DNA of 64,000 nt, from the NCBI RefSeq assembly GCF_001654965.1, contig NZ_LXEV01000018.1, forward strand, positions 124,001 to 188,000. The letters run 5' to 3'. The translations under genes and the position numbers were made by a program. The notes under the pieces are model-generated. The model ran no database searches, was not told the DNA's origin, and saw only the letters and a list, made by a program, of their open reading frames with translations. Numbering within the stretch: the first letter of the stretch is position 1; each line of letters begins with the position of its first letter. This document shows, piece by piece, positions 38,935 through 48,195 of the stretch. The stretch comes from Proteus hauseri ATCC 700826 (lineage in GTDB: Bacteria; Pseudomonadota; Gammaproteobacteria; Enterobacterales; Enterobacteriaceae).

Positions 38935-39921
38935 TTAATGAGTGGGTGCAAATTTTAAGGTAACAGGCATTCCTTGGCGTAGAGCATCATCAGCATCAGT
39001 AACAACAACCCTGATCCGATAGACAAGATCGGTTCTAAGCTCTGGTGTTTCAACACTTTTAGGGGTGAATTCAGCGGTTGGAGACACAAAACCAATGGTG
39101 CCATGATAAGGTTTATCTTTACGGCTATCGGTATAAAGATAAATTTCTCTATTTGGAATGGCTTCACCTAAATGCGCTTCACTAATATAGGCTCTTACCC
39201 AAACAGGGTTAGTTAATGAAACGGTAAATACAGGGCTACCCGAAGGTAAAATAGTACCAGGTTCTACAGCGCGTGTGAGCACAGTACCTGCAGACGGTGA
39301 AAGTAATTTAGTATCTTGTAAATTTAGCTCGGCTTGTGCCACAGCGGCTTTAGCTTGCATAACTAAACCTTGGGCTGAGGCAATATCTTCTTTGCGATAA
39401 CCATTTTGATATTGATTTAGCTTATCTTGTGCCGCTTTTAATGCTGCTGCCGCTTGATTACGATTATTTCTCGCACTGTCTAAATCGTTGGCTGAAATGA
39501 CTTTGCGATTAGCTAAATCTTGTTGGCGTTTATAAAAATTATCGGCATATTGCCAAGCAGCTTGTTTTAATGATACATCAGATTGTGCTTGAGCAATTTC
39601 TTCTGTGCGGTAACCTGCCTGCATTAATGCTAAAGAGGCAACAGCACTGTCGCGTTCGCCATAAGCTTTATTGAGTGCGTTGATATAAGGCGCATCATCT
39701 AATTGGCCTAATAGTTGCCCTTTTTCAACATGAGCCCCTTCATCAACATATAAAGCCTCAAGTTTGCCAGCAACACGGAAACTGAGGTTAACAGTACGGA
39801 TATCGACATTTCCATAGAGTACCAACTCAGGATCTTTGTTTTCTTCATAATAATAGATACCTGCGAAAATACCGATAATAATCATTAAGATAATAAAGAA
39901 ACTGACTTTTTTTATGTTCAT
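38935..39921 (-). CDS. ybhG: YbhG, HlyD-family periplasmic adaptor
   Basis: A 328-residue membrane-fusion protein linking the YbhFSR inner-membrane pump to an outer-membrane channel, presumably TolC. One N-terminal membrane anchor (about 7-25) is followed by a lipoyl half-motif ([21 protein letters not shown]), a long alpha-hairpin rich in Ala and Gln (about 80-200), and the second half ([27 protein letters not shown]). Same order as E. coli cecR-ybhGFSR, with cecR 21 bp upstream. Confidence 0.93.
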   Translation of the reverse strand: MNIKKVSFFIILMIIIGIFAGIYYYEENKDPELVLYGNVDIRTVNLSFRVAGKLEALYVDEGAHVEKGQLLGQLDDAPYINALNKAYGERDSAVASLALMQAGYRTEEIAQAQSDVSLKQAAWQYADNFYKRQQDLANRKVISANDLDSARNNRNQAAAALKAAQDKLNQYQNGYRKEDIASAQGLVMQAKAAVAQAELNLQDTKLLSPSAGTVLTRAVEPGTILPSGSPVFTVSLTNPVWVRAYISEAHLGEAIPNREIYLYTDSRKDKPYHGTIGFVSPTAEFTPKSVETPELRTDLVYRIRVVVTDADDALRQGMPVTLKFAPTH

Positions 39922-39942
39922 AATAACTCTATTTGTATGTAA

Positions 39943-40632
39943 TTATTTGTTGGTGTAAATCTCTCTTAATCCATTTAACAGTATAGTGATATGTGTTTTT
40001 AAGGTGTTGGAAATAACCTGATATTCGTTTTTACCAATTCTATCCCATCCTGTTTGTCGTAAGATAGTTTCTCTTACTAAACGAAATGATAACACTTCTC
40101 CTAAAATAGCGTGAGTGTGTAACATTGTCGCTGGAAGCGTAGCATCTAAACCTATATATAGCGCTAATAATTTATTTACGCGAGTAAGAAGTGGAGATAA
40201 CGCTTGCTGGTGGATGAGTGAGTATGCTTCTGTGGGGACTAATTGCTCTCTTGCCATAATACGGCTTAGGTGAATGTTTTCTTTATCAAGTACAAGTTGT
40301 GCGTATTGTAAGAAACTATCGATAATCAGATTTTGTAACAAAGGAAGATGTGCGGTAGGATCAGGACGAGCGAGAAACTCATCAAGCACAATAACAGTAG
40401 GTTCAAAATCGATACGAATTAAATCGGCAATATGTTGTGCAACAGCAAGATATAAGCCTTCTTTTGAACCAAAATAATAAGCAATTGCGGCAATATTTTG
40501 TTGTGCTGATTGTGCAATTTGCCGTGTGGTTGCGCCATCGGACCCATTTTTACCAAAGATTTCGCATGCAGCTTCCAGTAATTGTTGCTTTGCGAGTTCA
40601 CCCCGAGTCGTCTTCTGATGAGTGTCTGACAT
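39943..40632 (-). CDS. cecR: CecR, TetR-family regulator
   Basis: A 229-residue repressor that in E. coli (YbiH) controls the cecR-ybhGFSR operon and rhlE and affects cefoperazone and chloramphenicol sensitivity. The N-terminal TetR HTH is clear: LLEAACEIFGKNGSDGATTRQIAQSAQQNIAAIAYYFGSKEGLYLAV, read as helices 1-4. The C-terminal ligand domain ends GEVLSFRLVRETILRQTGWD..., close to E. coli. It heads the minus-strand operon and is divergent from rhlE; a perfect TTACTTAAGTAA palindrome lies 14 bp upstream of its start, a candidate operator. Confidence 0.92.
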   Translation of the reverse strand: MSDTHQKTTRGELAKQQLLEAACEIFGKNGSDGATTRQIAQSAQQNIAAIAYYFGSKEGLYLAVAQHIADLIRIDFEPTVIVLDEFLARPDPTAHLPLLQNLIIDSFLQYAQLVLDKENIHLSRIMAREQLVPTEAYSLIHQQALSPLLTRVNKLLALYIGLDATLPATMLHTHAILGEVLSFRLVRETILRQTGWDRIGKNEYQVISNTLKTHITILLNGLREIYTNK

Positions 40633-40645
40633 AATAGAAGGTACC

Positions 40646-40657
40646 TTACTTAAGTAA
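40646..40657. promoter_or_regulatory. Candidate CecR operator
   Basis: TTACTTAAGTAA is a perfect 12-bp palindrome in the 315-bp gap between divergent cecR and rhlE, 14 bp before the cecR ATG. TetR repressors usually bind such sites at their own promoters. The same gap holds AGGTTAACCT (40845-40854) and a CTTTCAC/GTGAAAG hairpin (40870-40888) in the rhlE leader. Confidence 0.5.
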
Positions 40658-40947
40658 AATGTAACAAACTCATGATATTAAAATAGCGATAATAATTGCA
40701 TTATATTCGATGATATTGAGTAAAAGGAAAAAATTGTTATAAATACTTAAATAAAAATGACATGTAATAAAAAAATAACGATTTATTCTTAAAAATTATT
40801 TTTATATTCGGAACATATCAAAAACTGTTAGAATAGGAGTTATTAGGTTAACCTGACAAGGTTCATTCTCTTTCACTTATTGTGAAAGCCCGTCATTTTT
40901 AATTTCAATCACCGTGTTATACGTTCTGGTTGTAGGAGACTACTGTT

Positions 40948-42372
40948 TTGACCGATTTTACATCGCTTGGTTTAAGTGAGGCGCTGCTCCGCGCTATTGA
41001 TGAACAAGGGTATAAAACCCCAACCCCTATTCAACAACAGGCGATAGAGCCGATTTTGGCGGGTAAGGACGTATTAGCAAGTGCGCAGACTGGTACAGGT
41101 AAAACGGCAGCTTTTACTCTCCCAATTTTAGAAAAGCTGTTTAAATCAGCAGATAAAACCAAAGGCCGCCAACCTGTTAAAGCCTTGATTTTAACGCCAA
41201 CACGTGAACTGGCTGCACAAATTGCAGAGAATGTGAAAGCGTATAGCCGCTATTTGCCTATTCGTTCTTTAGTTGTTTTTGGTGGCGTTAGCATTAACCC
41301 GCAAATGATGAAGCTACGCGGTGGTGTTGATGTGCTAATTGCAACACCAGGACGTTTACTCGATCTTGAACATCAAAATGCCGTTGATCTTTCTCGTGTT
41401 GAAATGCTGGTATTAGATGAAGCTGACCGTATGTTAGATATGGGCTTTATCCACGACATTCGCCGAATTATCAATAAATTACCTAAAAAGCGTCAAAATT
41501 TACTGTTTTCAGCGACATTTTCTAAAGAGATCACTGGCCTTGCCAATACATTATTAAATAATCCAATTAGTATTTCTGTGGCGCCAAGAAACTCAGCGGC
41601 AGAATCAGTTGAGCAACATGTTCATTTAGTTGATAAAAAACGTAAAGCTGAACTGTTATCTTACCTTATTGGTAAAGAAGATTGGTCACAAGTACTGATT
41701 TTTACTCGTACTAAACATGGTGCGAATAAACTTGCAGAACAACTGAATTTAGATGGTATTAAATCTGCGGCTATCCACGGAAATAAAAGCCAAGGTGCGA
41801 GAACACGTGCATTGGCTGATTTTAAAACGGGTAAGTTAAAAGCATTAGTTGCAACAGATATTGCAGCGCGTGGATTAGATATCGATCAGCTACCGTATGT
41901 CGTGAATTTTGAGTTACCACAAGTAGCTGAGGATTATGTTCACCGTATTGGTAGAACAGGTCGTGCTGCTGCAACAGGTAAAGCAATTTCTTTAGTTTGT
42001 GTTGATGAACATGGATTATTAGCTGATATCGAGCGTTTACTAAAACGTGAAATTCCACGTTTAGCGCTAGAAGGTTATGATCCTGATCCGTCAATCAAAG
42101 CTGCACCTTTGCATAAAAAACCAAAAAATAATGCACCACGTAGAAGTGGTGGTGGTCATGGCCGTGCTGATATTCGAGGCAAAGACAATCGCAATAATTC
42201 TCGTAAAGAGGGCGATAGCGAAGGCAAAGAGGCTGGGCGTAATAAAAGTAAAGAAAGTTATCGCAATAAAGATGGCTCTCGTACAGGTAAACTAGGGCCT
42301 CGTCGTACGGGTAAAAGTGAATCAGATAGCGATAATCAAAGTCCTTGGTCAAAAGCTAGAAAAGAGTTCTGA
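40948..42372 (+). CDS. rhlE: ATP-dependent RNA helicase RhlE
   Basis: A 474-residue DEAD-box helicase acting in ribosome assembly and RNA turnover. Motifs in order: Q motif PTPIQQQA, Walker [32 protein letters not shown] in [22 protein letters not shown] and HRIGRTGRA. The C-terminal 90 residues are basic and low-complexity ([19 protein letters not shown]...), a typical RhlE RNA-binding tail. The start is TTG at 40948 with TAGGAG 9 nt upstream; no ATG or GTG lies nearby. Divergent from cecR as in E. coli. Confidence 0.95.
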   Translation: MTDFTSLGLSEALLRAIDEQGYKTPTPIQQQAIEPILAGKDVLASAQTGTGKTAAFTLPILEKLFKSADKTKGRQPVKALILTPTRELAAQIAENVKAYSRYLPIRSLVVFGGVSINPQMMKLRGGVDVLIATPGRLLDLEHQNAVDLSRVEMLVLDEADRMLDMGFIHDIRRIINKLPKKRQNLLFSATFSKEITGLANTLLNNPISISVAPRNSAAESVEQHVHLVDKKRKAELLSYLIGKEDWSQVLIFTRTKHGANKLAEQLNLDGIKSAAIHGNKSQGARTRALADFKTGKLKALVATDIAARGLDIDQLPYVVNFELPQVAEDYVHRIGRTGRAAATGKAISLVCVDEHGLLADIERLLKREIPRLALEGYDPDPSIKAAPLHKKPKNNAPRRSGGGHGRADIRGKDNRNNSRKEGDSEGKEAGRNKSKESYRNKDGSRTGKLGPRRTGKSESDSDNQSPWSKARKEF

Positions 42373-42381
42373 GGCTAAAAA

Positions 42382-43314
42382 GTGCGAGTATTATTAGCGC
42401 CAATGGAGGGGGTTTTAGACCCCCTTGTTAGAGATTTACTTACCTCTATTAATGACTACGACCTTTGTATTACTGAATTTATTCGGGTCGTGAATTCATT
42501 ACTGCCAACAAAAGCGTTTTATCGCTTATGTCCTGAATTACATAATCAAAGTCGCACTAGTAGTGGCACTTTAGTGCGTGTTCAACTATTAGGACAACAC
42601 CCACAATGGCTTGCTGAAAATGCATTTAGAGCCACTTCTTTAGGTTCTTGGGGGGTCGATCTTAATTGTGGTTGTCCATCAAAAACAGTAAATGGTAGTG
42701 GTGGCGGTGCTTCATTATTAAAGCAGCCAGAGCTAATTTATCAGGCAACCAAAGCTATCCGAGGTGCTGTGCCTACGCAATTACCTGTTTCAGTAAAAGT
42801 TAGGCTAGGCTGGGATTCAGTAGAATCTAGCTATGAAATTGCTGATGCGGTTGTGCAAGGCGGCGCAACAGAAATTACCATTCACGGTAGAACCAAAGAA
42901 GATGGTTATCGTGCTGATAAAATAGATTGGCAGGCTATTGGTCATATTCGCCAACGGCTGTCTATCCCTGTTATTGCTAATGGTGAAATTTGGGATCGTG
43001 AAAGTGCGTTAAATTGTTTATCTACAACAGATTGTGATGCGGTAATGATTGGGCGTGGTGCAATGAATACCCCTAATTTAAGCCGTGTTATAAAAGGCAC
43101 TGAGCAACGAATGCCTTGGAAAGATGTTGAGCAGTTATTAAAGCGATATATTCGTTTAGAAAAGCGCGGCGATACAACGATTTACCATGCGGCACGAATT
43201 AAACAGTGGTTAGGTTATTTGCGTAAAGAATATCAAGAAGCTGATACGCTATTTACTCAAGTACGTACATTAAAAACATCACCTGAAATCGCGGTAGTGA
43301 TAGAAGCGCTGTAG
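42382..43314 (+). CDS. dusC: tRNA-dihydrouridine(16) synthase DusC
   Basis: A 310-residue flavoprotein that reduces U16 of tRNA to dihydrouridine. The start is GTG at 42382 ([20 protein letters not shown]); the catalytic Cys lies in [18 protein letters not shown] (about residue 98), and [10 protein letters not shown] plus the late VMIGRGAMN follow the Dus pattern. The SD is weak (GAGG 42371-42374). In E. coli dusC (yohI) sits elsewhere on the chromosome, so its place 9 bp behind rhlE is a lineage-specific order. Confidence 0.95.
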   Translation: MRVLLAPMEGVLDPLVRDLLTSINDYDLCITEFIRVVNSLLPTKAFYRLCPELHNQSRTSSGTLVRVQLLGQHPQWLAENAFRATSLGSWGVDLNCGCPSKTVNGSGGGASLLKQPELIYQATKAIRGAVPTQLPVSVKVRLGWDSVESSYEIADAVVQGGATEITIHGRTKEDGYRADKIDWQAIGHIRQRLSIPVIANGEIWDRESALNCLSTTDCDAVMIGRGAMNTPNLSRVIKGTEQRMPWKDVEQLLKRYIRLEKRGDTTIYHAARIKQWLGYLRKEYQEADTLFTQVRTLKTSPEIAVVIEAL

Positions 43315-43361
43315 TTTAAGCTGCTGTAAAAGATAAAGTCTAGAAATAATCTGATGCCCAG

Positions 43362-43396
43362 AAATAGCGCAAAATGTATTGCGCTATTTTTTTATT
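43362..43396 (+). terminator. Terminator of dusC
   Basis: AAATAGCGCAA and TTGCGCTATTT form the stem around ATGT-type loop bases, followed by a long T run. Confidence 0.9.
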
Positions 43397-43522
43397 CTCA
43401 TTTTAACCAAAAATATTTTATTGATTATTGTCAATTATTGGAAAAAATCATTATATCGACTTACACTAATTAAGTGACGAATTTCTGATATGTCTTTATA
43501 TCATATATTTTTAGGGGGAATT

Positions 43523-43771
43523 ATGGGTGTATTAGCGTGGATTATCTTTGGTTTAATTGCGGGTATTCTTGCCAAATTTCTGATGCCAGGCTCTTATGAT
43601 ATTGGTCTAATATGGACTTGTATTCTGGGGATTGTCGGTGCGGTTGTTGGTGGTGCAATTAGTAGCTTCTTTGGTAAAGGCAAAGTTGATGGTTTTAACT
43701 TCGGTAGTTTTATCGTTGCAGTTATTGGTGCGATAGTTGTTTTATATTTGGCTAAGATTTTTGCCAGCTAA
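43523..43771 (+). CDS. GlsB/YeaQ/YmgE family small membrane protein
   Basis: An 82-residue, very hydrophobic inner-membrane protein with three membrane segments. MGVLAWIIFGLIAGILAKFL, the Gly-rich GIVGAVVGGAISSFFG and a final VIGAIVVLYLAK match the transglycosylase-associated (GlsB/YeaQ/YmgE) family, often stress-induced; the function is poorly defined. ATG 43523 is chosen over an upstream in-frame start (43490) because GGGGGA at 43514-43519 precedes it and the family starts MGxxxWIIFGLIAG. It is flanked by terminators on both sides, so it is monocistronic. Confidence 0.88.
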   Translation: MGVLAWIIFGLIAGILAKFLMPGSYDIGLIWTCILGIVGAVVGGAISSFFGKGKVDGFNFGSFIVAVIGAIVVLYLAKIFAS

Positions 43772-43798
43772 TTTCGCTGATTAAATAGCAGTAAATTA

Positions 43799-43834
43799 AA
43801 AAAGTAAACCCGCATTGGCGGGTTTACTTTTTTA
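43799..43834. terminator. Bidirectional terminator between the YeaQ-like gene and sseA
   Basis: AAAGTAAACCCGC and GCGGGTTTACTTT form a long stem with a 4-base loop and A/T flanks, serving both converging genes. Confidence 0.93.
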
Positions 43835-43857
43835 ATTTAAATGTTGATTGTTAACTT

Positions 43858-44700
43858 TTAACACTCGCAAGGTAATGCGTTATCGGCACCCCATTGTGCC
43901 CAGGAACCATCATAAAGTGCGACAGATTGGCAACCTAAAACAGTTAATGCTAAAAATAAAATAGACGCTGTCATACCTGAACCGCAGCTCACAATAATAG
44001 GTTGTGATAAATCGACACCCGCTTGTTCAAAGTGTTTTTTTAACTCGCTCCGGCTTTTTAATTGTCCTTGTTCAACTAGCAAATCCCAAGGTACATTTTT
44101 ACTTTCTGGAATATGTCCACTGCGCAAACCTGGACGAGGTTCTGGCGCACGACCATAAAATCGATCAGCAGAACGAGCATCAATGACTTGTTTTTGCTGA
44201 TTAGTTACATTTTCTAATACTTGTTGCTGATCCGCTTTACGTTGAGCATCGCGTTCAACGACAAAAGGAGTTGGTGCTGGTATGCTAATCACATCACCTT
44301 TTTCGAGAGGAAATCCAGCATCAACCCACGCTTGTAAGCCCCCCGCTAAAATGCGCACGTTTTTACAACCCAATGTGGTGAATGTCCACCAGCCACGAGG
44401 TGCTGAAAATAAATTACCTTGATCATAAAGAATCACTGTAGTGGAGTTAGAGATACCTAATAAAGTCAAGGTTTCTGAAAATAACTCATCAGAAGGCAAC
44501 ATATGCGGTAATGCAGTGGTTTTATCTGCTATTTCGTCAAGATTAAAAAAATGAGCGCGAGGAATATGACGTTCAAGATAATGTTGCTGATAATTAATCA
44601 CTTGTGTTGGCATTGGCGCACTAACATCAAGGATCACAAGGTCATTATCATTTTGATGTTCAAATAACCATTGGGGAGTAACAAAATAATCATATTCCAT
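43858..44700 (-). CDS. sseA: 3-mercaptopyruvate sulfurtransferase
   Basis: A 280-residue two-rhodanese-domain enzyme transferring sulfur from 3-mercaptopyruvate to cyanide or thiol acceptors. The N-terminal inactive domain has DQGNLFSAPRGWWTFTTLG; the C-terminal active domain has VIDARSADRFYGRAPEPRPG and the active loop SCGSGMTA with catalytic Cys239. E. coli SseA has CGSGVTA, so this is the mercaptopyruvate rather than thiosulfate type. A small membrane protein gene ends 13 bp before its start on the same strand. Confidence 0.94.
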   Translation of the reverse strand: MEYDYFVTPQWLFEHQNDNDLVILDVSAPMPTQVINYQQHYLERHIPRAHFFNLDEIADKTTALPHMLPSDELFSETLTLLGISNSTTVILYDQGNLFSAPRGWWTFTTLGCKNVRILAGGLQAWVDAGFPLEKGDVISIPAPTPFVVERDAQRKADQQQVLENVTNQQKQVIDARSADRFYGRAPEPRPGLRSGHIPESKNVPWDLLVEQGQLKSRSELKKHFEQAGVDLSQPIIVSCGSGMTASILFLALTVLGCQSVALYDGSWAQWGADNALPCEC

Positions 44701-44713
44701 GATTCAACCTCAT

Positions 44714-44899
44714 TTATTTTGCAGAAGGTGAGCTGTCGGGTATTGCCGGGAATTGTTGTGTTGGTGATGTTTCAGGCTGCGTTTGTTTAGATTCTATTGG
44801 TGTAGTAGAGCGAGTATAGATATTTAAACCCGCAAGAAAAACGCCACCTATTGAGCCAAATGCAAGTAGTGCGATAACGACGATAATTATTTTTTTCAT
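44714..44899 (-). CDS. Small membrane-anchored protein of unknown function
   Basis: A 61-residue protein starting MKKIIIVVIALLAFGSIGGV, with one membrane helix (about 2-25) and a Pro/Thr/Ser-rich tail (TTPIESKQTQPETSPTQQF). The ATG at 44899 is chosen because Lys-Lys then begins the hydrophobic helix; in-frame upstream codons to 44962 encode a polar stretch without family sense. No strong SD is visible, so the exact start is uncertain. It lacks a lipobox. Located 13 bp upstream of sseA and probably cotranscribed with it. I do not recognise the family. Confidence 0.6.
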   Translation of the reverse strand: MKKIIIVVIALLAFGSIGGVFLAGLNIYTRSTTPIESKQTQPETSPTQQFPAIPDSSPSAK

Positions 44900-45129
44900 A
44901 ATGTTCATTTGCAGATGAATGTTGCGCAAAAGTATATCGAGATATGTGATTGAAACAAGCACTAAGTCGGCATAAATAGCAAATAAAATTGCTTAAGCTT
45001 TAGACAAAAAGTAGTTATAAATTATAAGTGTGATAAATAATAAATAGGCTGTTTATTTGCATAAACAGCCTTAATGGTACTGATAAGTTGTAGTTAATAA
45101 TGTTGATCAAAGATTACAGTCAATGATAA

Positions 45130-45169
45130 GAAAAAACCCCTTAAACTCTGAAGTAATAGAGTTTAAGGG
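45130..45169 (-). terminator. Terminator of the dcuC-like gene
   Basis: On the minus strand, CCCTTAAACTCT pairs with AGAGTTTAAGG(G), followed by a T run (the AAAAAA at 45131-45136 on the plus strand). The 44900-45217 gap has no gene otherwise. Confidence 0.88.
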
Positions 45170-45217
45170 CAAGGGGTAACGCAACTTAAAATATCATTTA
45201 AAGCATAGTAAGTACCT

Positions 45218-46585
45218 TTATGAATAAAGGAACCAAAATGTCATTACTAAGTTCACAATAGCGGCTACAGCCATAGGAATTGCTGTACGTTTAACAATTT
45301 GGAAAGGTGACACATTAGCAATACCAGCAATAGCAACAATTGCTGCGGTAATGGGTGAAACTGTACGACCAAAGCTGGTCATAATTTGCATTGGTAGAAT
45401 TAAAGTAATGACATCAACTTTTAAGAATGCGGCAATTTTGGGTGTTAATGCGGCAAATGAGAAGAACGCAGCATTACCCGAGCCCATTAAAAAGGCGGCT
45501 AATGCAAGGATAGCGCTCATAACAATTATCATAGCTGCAATACCAAAACCAGCATCTTGTGCAGATGAAATTAGCGTATCTACTGCACCACTTTTTAATA
45601 ATCCATTTGCAAAGAATTCACCGGATACAATTAGCGATACCACTAAAACAAACTGCTTACCCATTCCTTCAAAAAATAGCATAAAACTATTCATGACTGC
45701 TTTAGCGTCACGTAAGCGAGCATATTCAAATAAAAGTGCAATCACCGTACTAATAATCATAGCAGTGGTAACTTCTAATTTAATATAAGGATGTAATAGT
45801 GGGCTAAAGCCGATAATTAAAATTAATGGAATAACAGGTAATAGAGCGTAAGACAGTGGAATTTTATTACCTTCTTCTTTTACAGCATCAATAGTTGTTG
45901 GGTCAAAAACAAAACCTTCACGTTTATCCCACCAGCGTTGAATAAAGAAATGGGTAATAGCAACAGCAATAATAATAGGAATTGTAATAGGTAATTGATG
46001 TTGAACAAAATAAACCGCAGGTTCAATATCGGCTGTCTTTGCTGCCATAATAACGTTACCAGAACCTGGTCCGTGGTCGATAAATTGGCAGCACCCAATA
46101 ACTGCTAATGCTGAAAGAGGGCTAATGCCAGAACGAATTAAAATAGGGTACATCGTGACCATTAACAGCATACCTAAACCAGCATGGCTAGGGATAAAAA
46201 TAACCAAAATTTGGGTAACTAAAAATGAAATAACTAATAACAAATAAGGCGATTTAATTGCTTTTAATGGTTTTTCAAAAATAGCGAATAAAGCACGGCT
46301 AGCACCTACATGTTCCATATAACGAGAGAAACCCGCAATTGCCATTAACGTTAAACCTAATCCCGCTAATCTAGAACTCATGATATCCGTAAATATTTGA
46401 AAAATATCAAAATACTTAAATTGAGTTGATTTGTTTTCTGGTAATAACGGATTAAGATCAAGAGATGCGGTGAGGAGCAATAGCAGCAAGCCCCCCAGTA
46501 ATAACACGGGTTGAGGTTTATAACCTCGCGCCAATAAATAAACCACCAGCGCTGTTACCAGCGCGGCAATAATTAAACCTGTCAT
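45218..46585 (-). CDS. DcuC-family C4-dicarboxylate transporter
   Basis: A 455-residue inner-membrane protein with about 12 hydrophobic segments. Family features: the IFQIFTDIMSSRLAGLGLTLMAIAGFSRYMEHVG block, the LVIFIPSHAGLGMLLMVTMYPI segment, the motif GSGNVIMAA, and the late TSFGRTVSPITAAIVAIAGI. DcuC proteins export succinate or exchange fumarate, but paralogues carry other carboxylates. It follows the MetC-like gene by 33 bp on the same strand, so the two form an operon. In this setting it probably transports the substrate or product (fumarate/succinate) of the adjoining lyase genes. Confidence 0.88.
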   Translation of the reverse strand: MTGLIIAALVTALVVYLLARGYKPQPVLLLGGLLLLLLTASLDLNPLLPENKSTQFKYFDIFQIFTDIMSSRLAGLGLTLMAIAGFSRYMEHVGASRALFAIFEKPLKAIKSPYLLLVISFLVTQILVIFIPSHAGLGMLLMVTMYPILIRSGISPLSALAVIGCCQFIDHGPGSGNVIMAAKTADIEPAVYFVQHQLPITIPIIIAVAITHFFIQRWWDKREGFVFDPTTIDAVKEEGNKIPLSYALLPVIPLILIIGFSPLLHPYIKLEVTTAMIISTVIALLFEYARLRDAKAVMNSFMLFFEGMGKQFVLVVSLIVSGEFFANGLLKSGAVDTLISSAQDAGFGIAAMIIVMSAILALAAFLMGSGNAAFFSFAALTPKIAAFLKVDVITLILPMQIMTSFGRTVSPITAAIVAIAGIANVSPFQIVKRTAIPMAVAAIVNLVMTFWFLYS

Positions 46586-46618
46586 AGTAAATTCCCCGGT
46601 AGTGATGCAGTATTCTTG

Positions 46619-47794
46619 TTATTGGTTTAATGTTGAAAATGCTTGTGTAATATCTGCAATAAGGTCATCGGTTGCTTCAAGTCCAATATGTAAACGTACA
46701 AAAGGACCGTGGCCTTCACGCCAGTCAGATGCGGTTCTTGCACCTATAACGTTTGCTGGTAATGCAAGACTTTCAAATCCGCCCCATGAAGCGCCAATAC
46801 CAAACAAATTGAGTGCATCAATAAACTGTTCAGATTGTTTAGTGGTAAATTGTTTTTTAAATTCAATGGTTAATAGTCCATTGCTCCCTTTACAGTCGCG
46901 TTTCCATAAGTCATGGCGAGGGTGACTAGGTAATTCTGGGAACCAAACTTTTTCAACTTCAGGGCGCGTTTCGAGCCATTGGGCGATAGTAAAAGCCGAT
47001 TTACCATGAGCCGCAATTCGTTGACCCAAAGTTCGCATTCCGCGTAATACTAATGCTGCGTCATCTGGGCTACTGGCCTGACCTAAAGCTTCTGGCAACG
47101 CGCCAATTTTTTGCCATGCTTTTTCATTAGCAACCATAATGCCCATCATGACATCTGAGTGGCCGCATAAATATTTCGTCGCTGCAATAACAGAGACATC
47201 TGCACCTAGTTCTAATGGGTTATAAAGCCAAGCGGATCCCCAAGTATTATCAACACCAACAGGGATATCTCTCTCATGAGCAATACGGCAAATTTCAGGT
47301 AAATCCAGCATTTCATAAAGTAATGAACCCGGTGATTCGACAAAAATTAGCTGAGTATTTTCTTGTATTTTTTGCTCAAAATCTGAACCATCAGTTTTAA
47401 AAAAACTGTAAGCAATATTATTTGGTTCTAAAAATGCTGAGGCGATTTTACGCACAGGCTCATAAACGGAGTCGGCAAATAAAACATGACCGCCATTACG
47501 TGCATATCCCATAATAGTGACGGCGATAGCGGCAAGCCCAGTAGGGAATAGCTGAGCGCGATGGCCACCTTCTAGCTCTGTGACTAATGCTTCAAGTGCA
47601 AAGGCGGTTTCTGTACCACGAGCGCCATAACTCAAAACGCGTTCTGTTGCTCTGCGATCACGAACATCACGCCAGCTTTTAATTGAATCAAAAACGATAG
47701 TACTTGCCCGCATTACAGGAGGATTAATTGGGCCTGATGTTTTAATTTCTTGGCGTCCACTGTGTATAAGCGTTGTTTGTTTATTCTGTTTCAT
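46619..47794 (-). CDS. MetC-like cystathionine beta-lyase (PLP-dependent)
   Basis: A 391-residue Cys/Met-metabolism PLP enzyme that should cleave a C-S (or related) bond by beta-elimination. Lys207 in AATKYLCGHSDVM is the Schiff-base lysine, Asp182 in VDNTWGSAWL contacts the PLP nitrogen, and the YGARGTETAFALEALVTELEGG and LFPTGLAAIAVTIM blocks fit MetC. E. coli MetC (395 aa) is about half identical by eye. It is unlikely to be the only housekeeping MetC: it lies in an operon with a dicarboxylate transporter, divergent from a lyase/MmgE pair, which suggests an accessory sulfur or amino acid substrate. The exact substrate is unknown. Confidence 0.85.
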   Translation of the reverse strand: MKQNKQTTLIHSGRQEIKTSGPINPPVMRASTIVFDSIKSWRDVRDRRATERVLSYGARGTETAFALEALVTELEGGHRAQLFPTGLAAIAVTIMGYARNGGHVLFADSVYEPVRKIASAFLEPNNIAYSFFKTDGSDFEQKIQENTQLIFVESPGSLLYEMLDLPEICRIAHERDIPVGVDNTWGSAWLYNPLELGADVSVIAATKYLCGHSDVMMGIMVANEKAWQKIGALPEALGQASSPDDAALVLRGMRTLGQRIAAHGKSAFTIAQWLETRPEVEKVWFPELPSHPRHDLWKRDCKGSNGLLTIEFKKQFTTKQSEQFIDALNLFGIGASWGGFESLALPANVIGARTASDWREGHGPFVRLHIGLEATDDLIADITQAFSTLNQ

Positions 47795-48195
47795 TATTAA
47801 TATCTCCGAATATAGAAATAGAGGTCCCTGGTAATTAAATAAAAGAATTAATTACTATCTGCGTTTCGTGTTTCTATTATTTATAACAAACTTATTTATT
47901 TTTAAAATATCTATTTTCTAAAAATGATGATCTTGCTCTAACTTTTTAGCATTAATTATTCTAATTAAATCTTAAATAATGCTTAAGATTTAAAAGTTAT
48001 AATTAATAAATAAATGATTATTTGTAAGTTATTGAATTAATGTTATTTTTTAATTGATTAGAAATATTTAAAATTAGATTAAAATTATCAAAGTGTTTTT
48101 TATTAAATTATATTGCATAAATAAAATAACAAACCAATAAGTCATTTTATTTAAAAAGTGATTTTTTAATTATTATTTTCACAGGGGAAAATATT
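47795..48195. promoter_or_regulatory. 400-bp divergent control region of the lyase/transporter island
   Basis: No gene was seen. It is extremely AT-rich and must contain promoters for metC-like/dcuC-like (minus) and the lyase gene (plus). The clear structure in it is the 29-bp palindrome at 47965-47993. Confidence 0.7.
47965..47993. promoter_or_regulatory. Palindromic operator candidate (11-bp arms)
   Basis: TTAAATCTTAA and TTAAGATTTAA are perfect inverted arms around a 7-base centre (ATAATGC), midway between the divergent starts (47794 and 48196). LysR-type regulators favour such AT-rich dyads, and a LysR gene (52561-53469) belongs to the same island; no other regulator does. Confidence 0.6.

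Noticed and set aside
45351-45788. A 145-codon plus-strand frame opposite the dcuC-like gene
   Set aside because: Antisense shadow of a hydrophobic coding sequence; no homology recognised and no ribosome site.
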